Assembly (NCBI GenBank): GCA_947589345.1
Contig: CANQAC010000001.1
Span: 1 to 54,756, forward strand
DNA from: an uncultured Akkermansia sp.
Lineage (GTDB): Bacteria > Verrucomicrobiota > Verrucomicrobiia > Verrucomicrobiales > Akkermansiaceae
Reading direction: 5' to 3'
Length of the DNA stretch: 54,756 bases
Shown here piece by piece: positions 7,852 to 16,199 of this stretch (position 1 is its first letter; each line of letters begins with the position of its first letter). A program made the position numbers and the translations under genes. The notes below the pieces were generated by a model, which searched no databases, had not been told where the DNA came from, and was given only the letters and a program-made list of their open reading frames with translations.

Positions 7852-9178
7852 ATTTACCCAGACAGAAGGTAGAGAAAATGCGCGTGAGCAGGTCATCGGT
7901 ATCAACCTTGCCGGTGATGGAACCCAGAGAGTCCAGCGCAGCGCGCAGGTCCACGGCAACAAGTTCCGGTAAGGAATTCGCTTCAAGACCCGAGAGCGCT
8001 GCCTGCAGAGAAGAAAGGGCAGCGCGCAGGGCATGCAGGTGGCGCGAGTTGATGGCTGCCGCTGTGTCGTATTCGCCGGATTGTGCGGCAAAAACTTCAG
8101 CCAAGGCTTGATGAAGGGCCGGGATACCGGCGCCGGTGAGCGCCGAGATGCGAATGCCGGGCTGATTTTGTCGCGACGGGTGTTCGGGCAGATCGCTCTT
8201 ATTGAGCAGGATGAGATGCGGCACATTTTCGCATCCTTCCAGTTCCGGAAGCTCGCTGAGCGGCATCGTGGAATCCTGGACTTCAAGCAATAAATCAGCC
8301 GAGCGAAGCGCTTGTCGAGTGCGCTCCACACCGGCTTTTTCCACCGGGTCTGCACTATCACGCAGCCCGGCGGTATCCCTGAGGCGCAGTAATATCCCTC
8401 CAAGAGTGATGGATTCCTCCACCGTGTCCCGCGTGGTACCGGGGAGAGGACTGACTATGGCTCGGTTGAAGCCGAGTAGTCGATTGAGCAGACTGGATTT
8501 ACCGGCATTCGGCGCGCCGATGATTACTGTGCTCACACCCTCGCGGAGCAAGCGTCCGGCATTCGCTGTGGAACACAATCGCGTAAGCTCAACTTCTACC
8601 CCTTTCAGCGAGGTTTGCATGTCTGCCATGGATTGCGGAGAGATGTCTTCCTCCGGAAAGTCGATATAGGCTTCCAAGTGCGCGGCCACGTTGAGCAAGG
8701 TATCAATAGCTGACTGGATGGGACGCGCAATAGCTCCGGAAAGTTGGGATTGAGCCGCTCGCAGTGCCAAATCGCTGCCTGCGTTAATGATGTCCATGAT
8801 GGCTTCTGCGGCGGTGAGATCAAGTTTGCCGTTTTCGAAGGCTCGGCGAGAGAATTCACCGGGTTCAGCCGGGCGCGCGCCACAAGCAAACACGCGTTCC
8901 AGTACCCGCTGCGTCACAAGCATACCGCCGTGGCAGGTAAGTTCCGCTACATCCTCTCCGGTGAAACTGGCGGGCGATGCAAAGCAGGTAGCCATGCATT
9001 CGTCCAGCACATCGCCATTTGCTGCGCGCACGTGTACCAGCGTTGCCATGCGTGGGGGCAGGGGAGTTTTACGTGCTGTGGCTGCTTGCAGCACGGCATG
9101 CGCTTTCGGTCCGCTGATGCGGATTACCGAGAGCGCTCCTACTCCAGACGGGGTGGCTATGGCGGCGATGGTGGACAT
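7850..9178 (-). CDS. mnmE: tRNA uridine-5-carboxymethylaminomethyl modification GTPase MnmE
   Basis: With MnmG, MnmE makes the cmnm5 modification of wobble U34 in several tRNAs. The 442-residue product has an N-terminal formyl-THF-binding domain (starting MSTIAAIATPSG), a helical domain, and an inserted G domain: G1 GAPNAGKS at 221-228, G2/G3 TTRDT and DTAG at 268-271, G4 NKSD near 325. It ends with the catalytic C-terminal CLGK (CxGK). The first track methionine would add 33 odd residues; ATG 9178 matches the family start. It follows tsf on the same strand across a gap holding a perfect 13-bp hairpin. No mnmG is in the window. Confidence 0.96.
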   Translation of the reverse strand: MSTIAAIATPSGVGALSVIRISGPKAHAVLQAATARKTPLPPRMATLVHVRAANGDVLDECMATCFASPASFTGEDVAELTCHGGMLVTQRVLERVFACGARPAEPGEFSRRAFENGKLDLTAAEAIMDIINAGSDLALRAAQSQLSGAIARPIQSAIDTLLNVAAHLEAYIDFPEEDISPQSMADMQTSLKGVEVELTRLCSTANAGRLLREGVSTVIIGAPNAGKSSLLNRLLGFNRAIVSPLPGTTRDTVEESITLGGILLRLRDTAGLRDSADPVEKAGVERTRQALRSADLLLEVQDSTMPLSELPELEGCENVPHLILLNKSDLPEHPSRQNQPGIRISALTGAGIPALHQALAEVFAAQSGEYDTAAAINSRHLHALRAALSSLQAALSGLEANSLPELVAVDLRAALDSLGSITGKVDTDDLLTRIFSTFCLGK

Positions 9179-9190
9179 GGAAGAATGAAA

Positions 9191-9228
9191 CGGGTCGCGT
9201 AGTCGATGAAGCGAAACTACGCGACCCG
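9191..9228 (-). terminator. Perfect 13-bp hairpin between tsf and mnmE
   Basis: CGGGTCGCGTAGT (9191-9203) is perfectly complementary to 9216-9228, with a 12-base loop. Read leftward it follows the tsf stop and ends 12 bases before the mnmE ATG. The following sequence is only weakly T-rich (TTTCATTC), so it may be a terminator, an mRNA stabiliser or a processing site. Confidence 0.6.
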
Positions 9229-9251
9229 ATGAAATGTTGCGAGGTTCTTCT

Positions 9252-10118
9252 TCAAGCCCCGAGCTGGAAACGCTCAAAGGCGACTACCTTCAGCGTGTCG
9301 CCGAGCGACTTTCCGGTGTTCTCCACGAGCTTCTCCACGGTGATGGAGGGATCCTTCACGAACTCCTGATTGAGCAGGCAGCTCTGTTTGTAGAGAGCCT
9401 TGAGCTTACCGGGCAGGATTTTCTCCAGTAGAGCCTCTGGCTTGCCCTCTGCGATGAGCTGAGCCTTGGCGATTTCCTGCTCCTCGGCTACGAAAGCAGG
9501 ATCCAGAGAGGAAGAGTCGACACTTCGAGGAGCACTTGCTGCGATGTGCAGAGTAATATCCTTGCAGAGGGCTGCAAAGTCCGCCGAACCGGAAGTTTCA
9601 GGCTTGGTGCAGGACACTTGCAGGAGAACACCTACCTTGCCGCCCATGTGAATGTACGAGGCAATGACGCCCTCACCGCTCAGCGTGTAGCGGGCAAAGC
9701 GACGCAGTTTCATGTTCTCACCGATGGAGGCGCATTGCTCTGCAATGTAGGTTTCCACGGTAGAACTGCCCACAGACACCGCCAGAGCTTGCTCGAGTGA
9801 GGTGGCGGTTGAGGCTTTCAGGGCTTTGCCGACTTCTGCCACGAGAGTCTTGAACTTATCACCTTTAGAGCAAAAGTCCGTCTCGCAGTTGATCTCGAAG
9901 ATAATCCCATCCTTGCCTTCTACCACGGTAGCAACCACTCCTTCCTTAGCTTCGCGGTCGGCTTTCTTTGCGGCTTTGGCGATACCCTTTTCGCGCAGGT
10001 ACTTCACAGCTTCATCCATGTTGCCGTCGCACTCCACAAGAGCATTCTTGCAGTCCATCATGCCTGCGTCAGTTTTCAGGCGCAGTTCTTTGACCATTTG
10101 TGCAGTAATTTCAGCCAT
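9252..10118 (-). CDS. tsf: Elongation factor Ts
   Basis: EF-Ts is the nucleotide exchange factor for EF-Tu, releasing GDP. The 288-residue product begins with a UBA-like domain (MAEITAQMVKELRLKT), contains the hallmark TDAGMMDCKNAL, and has the first core motif GIIFEINCETDFCSK (the usual NxETDF). It ends with a normal second core region and a short tail. Length is typical. It sits 14 bases after rpsB in the conserved rpsB-tsf operon, and its ATG has no Shine-Dalgarno site. Confidence 0.97.
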   Translation of the reverse strand: MAEITAQMVKELRLKTDAGMMDCKNALVECDGNMDEAVKYLREKGIAKAAKKADREAKEGVVATVVEGKDGIIFEINCETDFCSKGDKFKTLVAEVGKALKASTATSLEQALAVSVGSSTVETYIAEQCASIGENMKLRRFARYTLSGEGVIASYIHMGGKVGVLLQVSCTKPETSGSADFAALCKDITLHIAASAPRSVDSSSLDPAFVAEEQEIAKAQLIAEGKPEALLEKILPGKLKALYKQSCLLNQEFVKDPSITVEKLVENTGKSLGDTLKVVAFERFQLGA

Positions 10119-10132
10119 GTCGGAGAATCGAG

Positions 10133-10822
10133 TTAGTCTTTTACCGGGCGGGATTGGTTGATCGCCTCCACCAGTTTGTTGAGAATGAGTCGGATGGAGC
10201 GTACGGCGTCATCATTACCCGGGATGGGGAACTCGACGCTGTCCGGATCGCCGTTCGTGTCGGTGAGCACCACCACCGGGATGCCCAAAATGTGGGCTTC
10301 GCGGATGGCGATATCCTCGTGATCGGCTCCGATTGCAACAATGGCATTAGGCGCACCGCCCATGTTGCGAATGCCTTGCAGGTTGCGCAAAAGTTTTTCA
10401 CGCTCGCGGGAGAGTGCTGCGAGCTCTTTCTTTGACATGCTCTTATACTCAGGCTGACTGCTCAGATTTTCCAAATATTCAAGGCGAGCAATACTCTTCT
10501 TGATGGTGGACATATTAGTGAGCATGCCGCCCAGCCAACGGAAGTTGACGTAGAACTGACCGGTAGCCTCAGCGGCCTCCTTAACAGCTTCCTGAGCCTG
10601 GCGCTTGCAGCCTACAAAAAGGATCTTCTTATTTTTAGAAGCCAGCTCGCCCAAAAACTTGCCGGCCTTGTCGAGGCACTTTTCAGTCTCCTCAAGATTG
10701 ATGATATGAATGCCATTCTTCTGGGTGAGAATGAACTTCTTCATGTTCGGGTGCCACTTGCGGGTCTGGTGTCCGAAGTGAACGCCGGCTTCCACCATTT
10801 CGGTGATGAGTTCGTTGATCAT
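10133..10822 (-). CDS. rpsB: 30S ribosomal protein S2
   Basis: S2 binds the head of the 30S subunit next to S1. The 229-residue product starts MINELITEMVEAGVHFGHQTRKWHPNM and contains NFRWLGGMLTNMSTI and the IAIREAHILGIPVV/DTNGDP elements of all bacterial S2 proteins. An AAGGAGG sequence exists upstream but is 19 bases from the ATG, too far for normal Shine-Dalgarno pairing. It is the first gene of rpsB-tsf, transcribed from a promoter about 115 bases upstream with a structured leader, a likely site of S2 autoregulation. Confidence 0.97.
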   Translation of the reverse strand: MINELITEMVEAGVHFGHQTRKWHPNMKKFILTQKNGIHIINLEETEKCLDKAGKFLGELASKNKKILFVGCKRQAQEAVKEAAEATGQFYVNFRWLGGMLTNMSTIKKSIARLEYLENLSSQPEYKSMSKKELAALSREREKLLRNLQGIRNMGGAPNAIVAIGADHEDIAIREAHILGIPVVVLTDTNGDPDSVEFPIPGNDDAVRSIRLILNKLVEAINQSRPVKD

Positions 10823-11145
10823 GTCTGTATGTATAGTTGCTCCTCCTTAGATCAGGGGGGACGGTTGGGTGGAAGGTGCCGCCTTGGGACCCTCAGCCTT
10901 CCGTTGTTCGTATGGCGGCATCAGCAGGGATGCTCAGGATATCCTCTCATGCCTTTTTTGTCAATAAAAATCATCTTGAGAGGCCGAAAAATTTTCAGCA
11001 ACTATGTCCAGCGCTTTACGGCGGGAGCGGACGACGGAAAGCGACAGTTTGGAGAGGAGAATGGAGGAGGCCCCGCAAAATTGCGGGGAGGAGGGTGGCG
11101 TGCCCCCCGCCAGTGTGTGGTGTAACAAGCGGCTGCGGATCATCC
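10823..11145 (-). promoter_or_regulatory. rpsB upstream region with structured leader
   Basis: This 323-base gap has no gene. Read leftward it holds a short hairpin with arms CCCCGCAA/TTGCGGGG (11071-11088), the rpsB promoter, and a leader of about 105 bases. The leader can fold as GGAAGG (10897-10902) pairing with CCTTCC (10871-10876), with an inner GGGtCCC. Next comes a C-run and the displaced AAGGAGG. The arrangement suggests, but does not prove, translational feedback by S2. Confidence 0.45.
10936..10964 (-). promoter_or_regulatory. rpsB-tsf promoter
   Basis: Read leftward: perfect TTGACA (10959-10964), a 17-base spacer, then TATCCT (10936-10941). The start point should be near 10929. 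Confidence 0.65.
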
Positions 11146-11508
11146 TCACATCCCCGGAGAAACACTTTGCCAAGCTTGGAAAGCGAGGGTTACGCGGAGG
11201 ATAAACGCAAAAAGCATGCCCCAAGTTATAGCCAGAGTGGCCTTTCCTCGTGCGGTGAGGCGGCGTGAACGAACAGTGCAGAAAAAAAGAGTGGCCTGAA
11301 GCAATGCAGAGCAGCATAGACCTGCAACAGGCGAGAAGTCCAAGTAAATGAGCGGTAGCGCAAGTGGCCAGAGAAAGGCAATGGCGCAGTCCAGAAGGCT
11401 ATGGATACCCCCAAGCCACGCCACAACGGCCGATGGCGTCATGACACAAAGAAAGAGCGTAATCCGTGCGATTTTGCTGTATCTTACTTCTTGGGTGGGG
11501 ATGTACAT
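11146..11508 (-). CDS. Small hydrophobic membrane protein, unknown
   Basis: A 120-residue protein with three to four hydrophobic segments (about residues 14-32, 36-55, 58-77 and 88-106) separated by short basic loops (RSRRLTARGK). This predicts an inner-membrane protein with no periplasmic or cytosolic domain of note. I do not recognise a family. The reality of the gene is supported by a TTGACA-17-CATAGT promoter ending 11 bases before its ATG, diverging from uvrB only 55 bases away. The predicted leader is about 5 bases. Confidence 0.6.
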   Translation of the reverse strand: MYIPTQEVRYSKIARITLFLCVMTPSAVVAWLGGIHSLLDCAIAFLWPLALPLIYLDFSPVAGLCCSALLQATLFFCTVRSRRLTARGKATLAITWGMLFAFILRVTLAFQAWQSVSPGM

Positions 11509-11519
11509 GTCGTGTTCGT

Positions 11520-11548
11520 ACTATGCCTCAAACTCCCGGCGCTGTCAA
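11520..11548 (-). promoter_or_regulatory. Promoter of the small membrane protein gene
   Basis: Read leftward: TTGACA (11543-11548), 17 bases, CATAGT (11520-11525), then 11 bases to ATG 11508. Confidence 0.55.
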
Positions 11549-11563
11549 TGACGGAATAAGCAG

Positions 11564-13726
11564 ATGTCAATCTTCCGACTAGAGACGAACTTCAAACCTT
11601 CCGGTGACCAGGAGCAGGCTATCGGCAAGCTTCTTAAGTCGCTTCGCGCGGGGAATCGTCACCAATGCTTGCTGGGGGTGACGGGCAGCGGCAAGACCTT
11701 CACGATGGCCAATATCATTGCGCAGCAGGACAGGCCGGTGCTGGTGCTTTCGCACAACAAGACGCTCGCCGCTCAACTCTACTCCGAATTGAAGACCTTT
11801 TTCCCGCACAACGCAGTGGAGTATTTCGTGTCCTACTTTGACTATTATCAGCCGGAGGCTTACATCGCCAGCACCGATACCTACATTGAGAAAGACAGCG
11901 CGATTAACGAGGAGATTGACCGCCTTTGCCTGAATGCGATGCGCTCACTGCTGCTGAGGAAAGATGTCATTGTGGTGGCGAGTGTATCGTGCATTTACGG
12001 ATTGGGTTCGCCGGAGGATTACCGCAACCTTACGCTTTCCATCGCTGCCGGACAGGAGATGAATCGCGACGCCCTGTTAGTGTGTCTCACGGAACTACTC
12101 TATGAGCGTAGCGATTACGACTTTCGGCGCGGGACATTTCGTGTGCGGGGAGATGTGGTGGAAATCTATCCCGGCCAGAGCGACGGGGAGGCCATCCGCG
12201 TGGAGTTTTTCGGGGATGAAATTGAGCGCGTTTCACTTATTGACGCCGGTACAGGACGAGTGCGCGAGAAGTTGGCGAGTTATCTCTTTTTCCCAGTGAA
12301 GCAATATGTGTCTGCCCCGGAAAAACGCGCCGCGGCGATGCAGAACATTCGCGCGGAACTTGCAGAGCGAGTGGCGTGGTTGGAGTCGCAGAACAAACTT
12401 ATTGAGGCACAGCGCCTCAAGATGCGCACGGATTATGATTTGGAACTTATCAATGAAATCGGCTATTGCAAGGGCATTGAAAACTATTCTCGCCACCTTG
12501 CCGGTCGCGCTCCCGGCAGCACTCCCTCAACCCTTCAGGATTATTTTCCGTCAGACCACTTGACGATCATTGATGAATCGCACGCAACAGTGCCGCAAAT
12601 CGGAGGCATGTACGAAGGGGATCGCTCCCGCAAGCAGGTACTCATTGATTACGGCTTCCGACTGCCTTCCGCGCTGGACAACCGCCCGCTGCGCTTTGAT
12701 GAGTTCATGAACCGCCAGGCGCAAATCATCTACATGAGCGCTACGCCCGGTCCTTTCGAGTATGTGAACTGCGTGCCGGGCAACAAGAGTTTCATTCCGA
12801 TTTTGAAGGCGAAGCGTGGCAACACGCATGCTCGCAGTGAGAAGGCCAGTCAGGCCATTACCCATGCGCCGGAGGGATTTCGCGGCGTCTTCTTTCGCAA
12901 TCTGGCAGAGCTTCGTGTGCTGCCACATCCTTCTGACGCCTCGGTGGAGAGTTTTGACCCTACACGACTCGGGCAGCCGCTTATTGTGGAACAGTTGATT
13001 CGCCCGACTGGATTGCCGGAACCTAAAATCACTATTTTTCCGCTGGAGGGACAGATCGACAAGACGATCGAGCTGTGTCATGAGCGCGTTCAGGCGCACG
13101 AACGAGTCCTCATCACCACCCTCACCAAGCGCACGGCGGAGGATCTCACCGACTACTTGAGAAAGGTGGACCTGCGCGTGGAGTACATTCATGCGGATGT
13201 GGACGCCATCGAGCGCGTGGAGATTCTGCGCAAGCTGCGCAGTGGCAAGGTGGATATCCTCGTGGGTATCAACCTGCTGCGCGAGGGTCTGGATTTGCCG
13301 GAGGTCTCGCTGGTGTGCATATTGGATGCGGATAAGGAAGGATTCCTGCGCAATGAGACCAGTCTGGTGCAGACGGCCGGTCGCGCTGCCCGCCATGTGC
13401 ACGGAGAATGCGTACTCTTTTGCGATGTGATTACCGATTCTATCCGTGCACTTGTGGAGGAGAGTGATCGTCGCCGCAAAATCCAGCTCGCTTACAATGA
13501 GAAATACGGCATTGTGCCGCATAGTGTTGCGCGCGCTGATCAGAGTACACTGCGCCTCTACACCCCGGATGAGGAAGAGGAGGTGCTTACAGCTGCCGAA
13601 GAGGACGATGAGTCTCAGGCTACCGTCGCGCGTCTGGAGAGGGAGATGCACGATGCTGCGGCGCGGCTGGATTTCGAGGTAGCAGCTGTGCTGCGTGACC
13701 GCATCAAAGAGTTGCGCAAAGCATGA
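11564..13726 (+). CDS. uvrB: Excinuclease ABC subunit B
   Basis: UvrB verifies DNA damage after UvrA loading and guides UvrC incision. The 720 residues include Walker A GVTGSGKT (38-45), the beta-hairpin region with YFDYYQPEAYI and IEKDSAINEE, the DESH box near 336, SATPGP near 392, RPTGLPEP, the helicase C-terminal motifs (INLLREGLDLPEVSLV, QTAGRAARH), and a final UVR domain for UvrA/UvrC contact (RLDFEVAAVLRDRIKELR). Between SATPGP and the RPTG motif it has about 79 residues where Escherichia coli has about 12, a large insertion. The start is ATG 11564 with no ribosome site. No uvrA or uvrC nearby. Confidence 0.97.
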   Translation: MSIFRLETNFKPSGDQEQAIGKLLKSLRAGNRHQCLLGVTGSGKTFTMANIIAQQDRPVLVLSHNKTLAAQLYSELKTFFPHNAVEYFVSYFDYYQPEAYIASTDTYIEKDSAINEEIDRLCLNAMRSLLLRKDVIVVASVSCIYGLGSPEDYRNLTLSIAAGQEMNRDALLVCLTELLYERSDYDFRRGTFRVRGDVVEIYPGQSDGEAIRVEFFGDEIERVSLIDAGTGRVREKLASYLFFPVKQYVSAPEKRAAAMQNIRAELAERVAWLESQNKLIEAQRLKMRTDYDLELINEIGYCKGIENYSRHLAGRAPGSTPSTLQDYFPSDHLTIIDESHATVPQIGGMYEGDRSRKQVLIDYGFRLPSALDNRPLRFDEFMNRQAQIIYMSATPGPFEYVNCVPGNKSFIPILKAKRGNTHARSEKASQAITHAPEGFRGVFFRNLAELRVLPHPSDASVESFDPTRLGQPLIVEQLIRPTGLPEPKITIFPLEGQIDKTIELCHERVQAHERVLITTLTKRTAEDLTDYLRKVDLRVEYIHADVDAIERVEILRKLRSGKVDILVGINLLREGLDLPEVSLVCILDADKEGFLRNETSLVQTAGRAARHVHGECVLFCDVITDSIRALVEESDRRRKIQLAYNEKYGIVPHSVARADQSTLRLYTPDEEEEVLTAAEEDDESQATVARLEREMHDAAARLDFEVAAVLRDRIKELRKA

Positions 13727-13732
13727 TCGGCG

Positions 13733-14791
13733 TCAAATGATGCATCGGCTGTGCGTGCGAAAATTGCTCTGTCGGTCTAGGCTGTACTGCAGAATCGCCT
13801 TCATCAATTTCCCGTGCGAAATTCCGTATTTCTCCGCTCCCATGGCAAAGGGACCAGATTTGCCGATGTAGCAGCAGATGTTCATTTCGATGAGTCGCCG
13901 GGCGCCGGTAGCGGGATCGATGCGGTAATCCAGTCGGAAATAGTCGATGGGACCCAGCCCGCGCCACACGGTCATCACATCTTCGTGTATTTGTCGCTGC
14001 ACTTGATCGGGTAAATTCGCCCATTCGTAGCCCAGGTGGTCGTGCAACTTCAAGTCACCGGTGAGAATGCCTTCTCTTTTGTCCGACCTTGGCTTCACAA
14101 AGCCCAGAATGGTGGGTTCCGACAAGCCCCCTACCACCGGCACCGTGTAGTCTGATCCGGGGCAAAACTCCTCAATGAGAGCGTCGTGTCCTTGTCCGTT
14201 GAGAGTGCGTGCGCAGTCAGCCGCCACTTGCCAGCTGTCGGCGATGTTGGCTTCGGTAATGCAGTCGGATGCGGCCCCAAAGCGCTTTTTTACGAAAAAA
14301 CGCTTGGCGTGGGTGAGTTGGCGCGGCGGATCGGAGGGGGGCGAAGAAAGTTTACTGACCGTCATTCCGGGAGCCACGGGAAGTTCCAACCCTTTAAAGG
14401 TCAGTTTCATGAGCCACTTGTCTTCCGCCATGGCGCGTATGTTTGGCGGCGCTCCCAGATAGGGAATGCGAGCAAATTCGCAGTACGATGATATAAAAAT
14501 TTCCGGGTTTTCTATCGGGATGCGATTAAGCAGCGAGAAGACGTAATCCACGTTTCCTTTTGCTTGCAGGATAGCGTACGGTTTCGAGCAGGAGTACACC
14601 TCGCACCCAATACTCTGCAACAGACGGAAAATGCTGTGGTGATACTGCGGATATCCGCCATTCCCCTTGTACGGCTTCACGCTGAAGTCAGGCCCATCCG
14701 GAGCATACGGCGCTAAATACAGCACTCGTAGAGGCTCCCCGTGTTCATTGCTCAATTTTTCCGGGATGCGTGGGAAGGTTTTCGGTATCAT
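13733..14791 (-). CDS. ATP-grasp ligase of the D-Ala-D-Ala ligase type
   Basis: Enzymes of this fold activate a carboxylate with ATP and join it to an amine. The 352-residue product has a Ddl-like entry motif (LGAPPNIRAMAEDKWLMK, 112-129), an ATP-lysine strand (FFVKKRFGAAS, 165-175), a lid/adenine segment (EEFCPGSDYTVPV), DYFRLDYRI (283-291) and the metal motif EMN (302-304), where typical Ddl has EVN. The N-terminal 100 residues differ from classical Ddl, and the segment after EMN is CCYIGKSGP, so the substrate is probably not D-alanine. ATG 14791 is chosen because TAGAAT lies exactly 7 bases upstream. It converges on uvrB with a 6-base gap. Confidence 0.8.
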   Translation of the reverse strand: MIPKTFPRIPEKLSNEHGEPLRVLYLAPYAPDGPDFSVKPYKGNGGYPQYHHSIFRLLQSIGCEVYSCSKPYAILQAKGNVDYVFSLLNRIPIENPEIFISSYCEFARIPYLGAPPNIRAMAEDKWLMKLTFKGLELPVAPGMTVSKLSSPPSDPPRQLTHAKRFFVKKRFGAASDCITEANIADSWQVAADCARTLNGQGHDALIEEFCPGSDYTVPVVGGLSEPTILGFVKPRSDKREGILTGDLKLHDHLGYEWANLPDQVQRQIHEDVMTVWRGLGPIDYFRLDYRIDPATGARRLIEMNICCYIGKSGPFAMGAEKYGISHGKLMKAILQYSLDRQSNFRTHSRCII

Positions 14792-14798
14792 GGTTCCT

Positions 14799-14827
14799 AT
14801 TCTACCGACACATTCTCCCTGAGGCAA
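14799..14827 (-). promoter_or_regulatory. Promoter of the ATP-grasp gene, leaderless geometry
   Basis: Read leftward: TTGCCT (14822-14827), 17 bases, TAGAAT (14799-14804), then 7 bases to the ATG. The expected first nucleotide is the A of the start codon or its neighbour. Confidence 0.65.
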
Positions 14828-14918
14828 GCCGTTAGATTCCCTTTTTCTGTCCGCATCAAATGAGCCTTTCTTTCGGGCGTCATCTTGCCGATTCCGCCCT
14901 CACCGCAAGTTCGTCCTC

Positions 14919-16193
14919 TCAGTGTGGCACAACAAGGGTCTGAGAGCGGTCGGGACCAACGCCGACGGAGCCGACAGGACAGCCGATGATCTCACCAAAA
15001 CGCTTCACATAGGCCTGGCAGTTGGACGGAAGCTGCTCCCAGGAGGTACACTTCGTCGTGTCCTGCATCCAGCCGGGCAGAATTTCATAAATCGGAGTGC
15101 ATCGTTCCCAATCGTCGATGAGGGCAGGGGGGTATGCCAGCGTGTGTTCGCCGAGCTTGTACCCGGTGCAGATCTTGATCTCCTGGCAGGCATCCAGACC
15201 ATCGAGGTTGGTCATGGCCATTTCGTTGAAGCCATTGAACATAGCAGAGAATCGCAGGACAACGCCATCCGCCCAGCCGCAACGGCGCGGGCGTCCTGTG
15301 GTGGCGCCGAACTCACGCCCCAGTCCATGGAGGTAGTCCGCTAGTTGTGCGTCCTCGGAGACGAAGGGACCGGCGCCTACACGAGTCGTGTAAGCTTTGC
15401 ACACGCCAATAATCTTGTGGATGCCGGTGGGAGGTACGCCTGAACCTGTGCAACAGCCGCCAGCGCTGGTGTTGGACGATGTGACAAAAGGATAGGTGCC
15501 GAAGTCCACATCCAGCATGGCGCCCTGAGCTCCCTCAAAGAGGATGCTCTTGCCTGCTTTTACCGCATGGTTAAGCACGGGGATAGTGTCCGTGATGTGT
15601 GCGCGCAGCTCATCCGCGGCCTGCATGACGACATCCAAGGTCTCTTGCGGATCGGCGGCGGCGTGACCGAGGCGCACCAGTTCTTCGTTGGCGGCGGCGA
15701 TACGAGCGGTGAGACCAGATTTCAGATGTTCCGGGTTGACGAGGTCGACCATGCGGATGCCGATACGGCGTACTTTATCCGCGTAAGTGGGGCCGATGCC
15801 CTGTTTTGTGGTGCCGATTTTGCGGTCGCCGAGCGCCTCCTCCTGAGCGGCATCGATCTCTTTGTGGATGGGTAGCACCACGTGGGCGCGGTCGGAGAGC
15901 AGCAGATTTTTCGGGGTGATTTCTACGCCGAGTCCGCGCAAATAAGCCATCTCTTCCACGAGGGATGCAGGGTTAATGACAACGCCATTGCCAATGACAT
16001 TCAGCTTACCGGGCCAGAGAATGCCCGATGGCACCAAGTGCAGCACGTATTTTTTTCCATGGGCAATGACGGTGTGACCGGCGTTGCTGCCGCCCTGACT
16101 GCGCACCACAATATCCGCATCTTCGGTGAGGAAGTCGATCACCTTGCCCTTGCCTTCATCTCCCCATTGGGAGCCAATCACGAGTGTGTTCAT
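14919..16193 (-). CDS. purA: Adenylosuccinate synthetase
   Basis: PurA converts IMP, aspartate and GTP to adenylosuccinate, the first committed step to AMP. The 424-residue product begins MNTLVIGSQWGDEGKGK (the GDEGKGK P-loop with catalytic Asp), then NAGHTV, FEGAQGAMLDVDFGTYPFVTSSNT, and the IMP/Asp motifs TTGRPRRCGW and VGVGPDRSQT at the C terminus. All catalytic parts are present. It starts 6 bases after the carA stop with no ribosome site, so the two are probably cotranscribed, linking purine and carbamoyl phosphate supply. Confidence 0.97.
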   Translation of the reverse strand: MNTLVIGSQWGDEGKGKVIDFLTEDADIVVRSQGGSNAGHTVIAHGKKYVLHLVPSGILWPGKLNVIGNGVVINPASLVEEMAYLRGLGVEITPKNLLLSDRAHVVLPIHKEIDAAQEEALGDRKIGTTKQGIGPTYADKVRRIGIRMVDLVNPEHLKSGLTARIAAANEELVRLGHAAADPQETLDVVMQAADELRAHITDTIPVLNHAVKAGKSILFEGAQGAMLDVDFGTYPFVTSSNTSAGGCCTGSGVPPTGIHKIIGVCKAYTTRVGAGPFVSEDAQLADYLHGLGREFGATTGRPRRCGWADGVVLRFSAMFNGFNEMAMTNLDGLDACQEIKICTGYKLGEHTLAYPPALIDDWERCTPIYEILPGWMQDTTKCTSWEQLPSNCQAYVKRFGEIIGCPVGSVGVGPDRSQTLVVPH

Positions 16194-16199
16194 AGTGTT

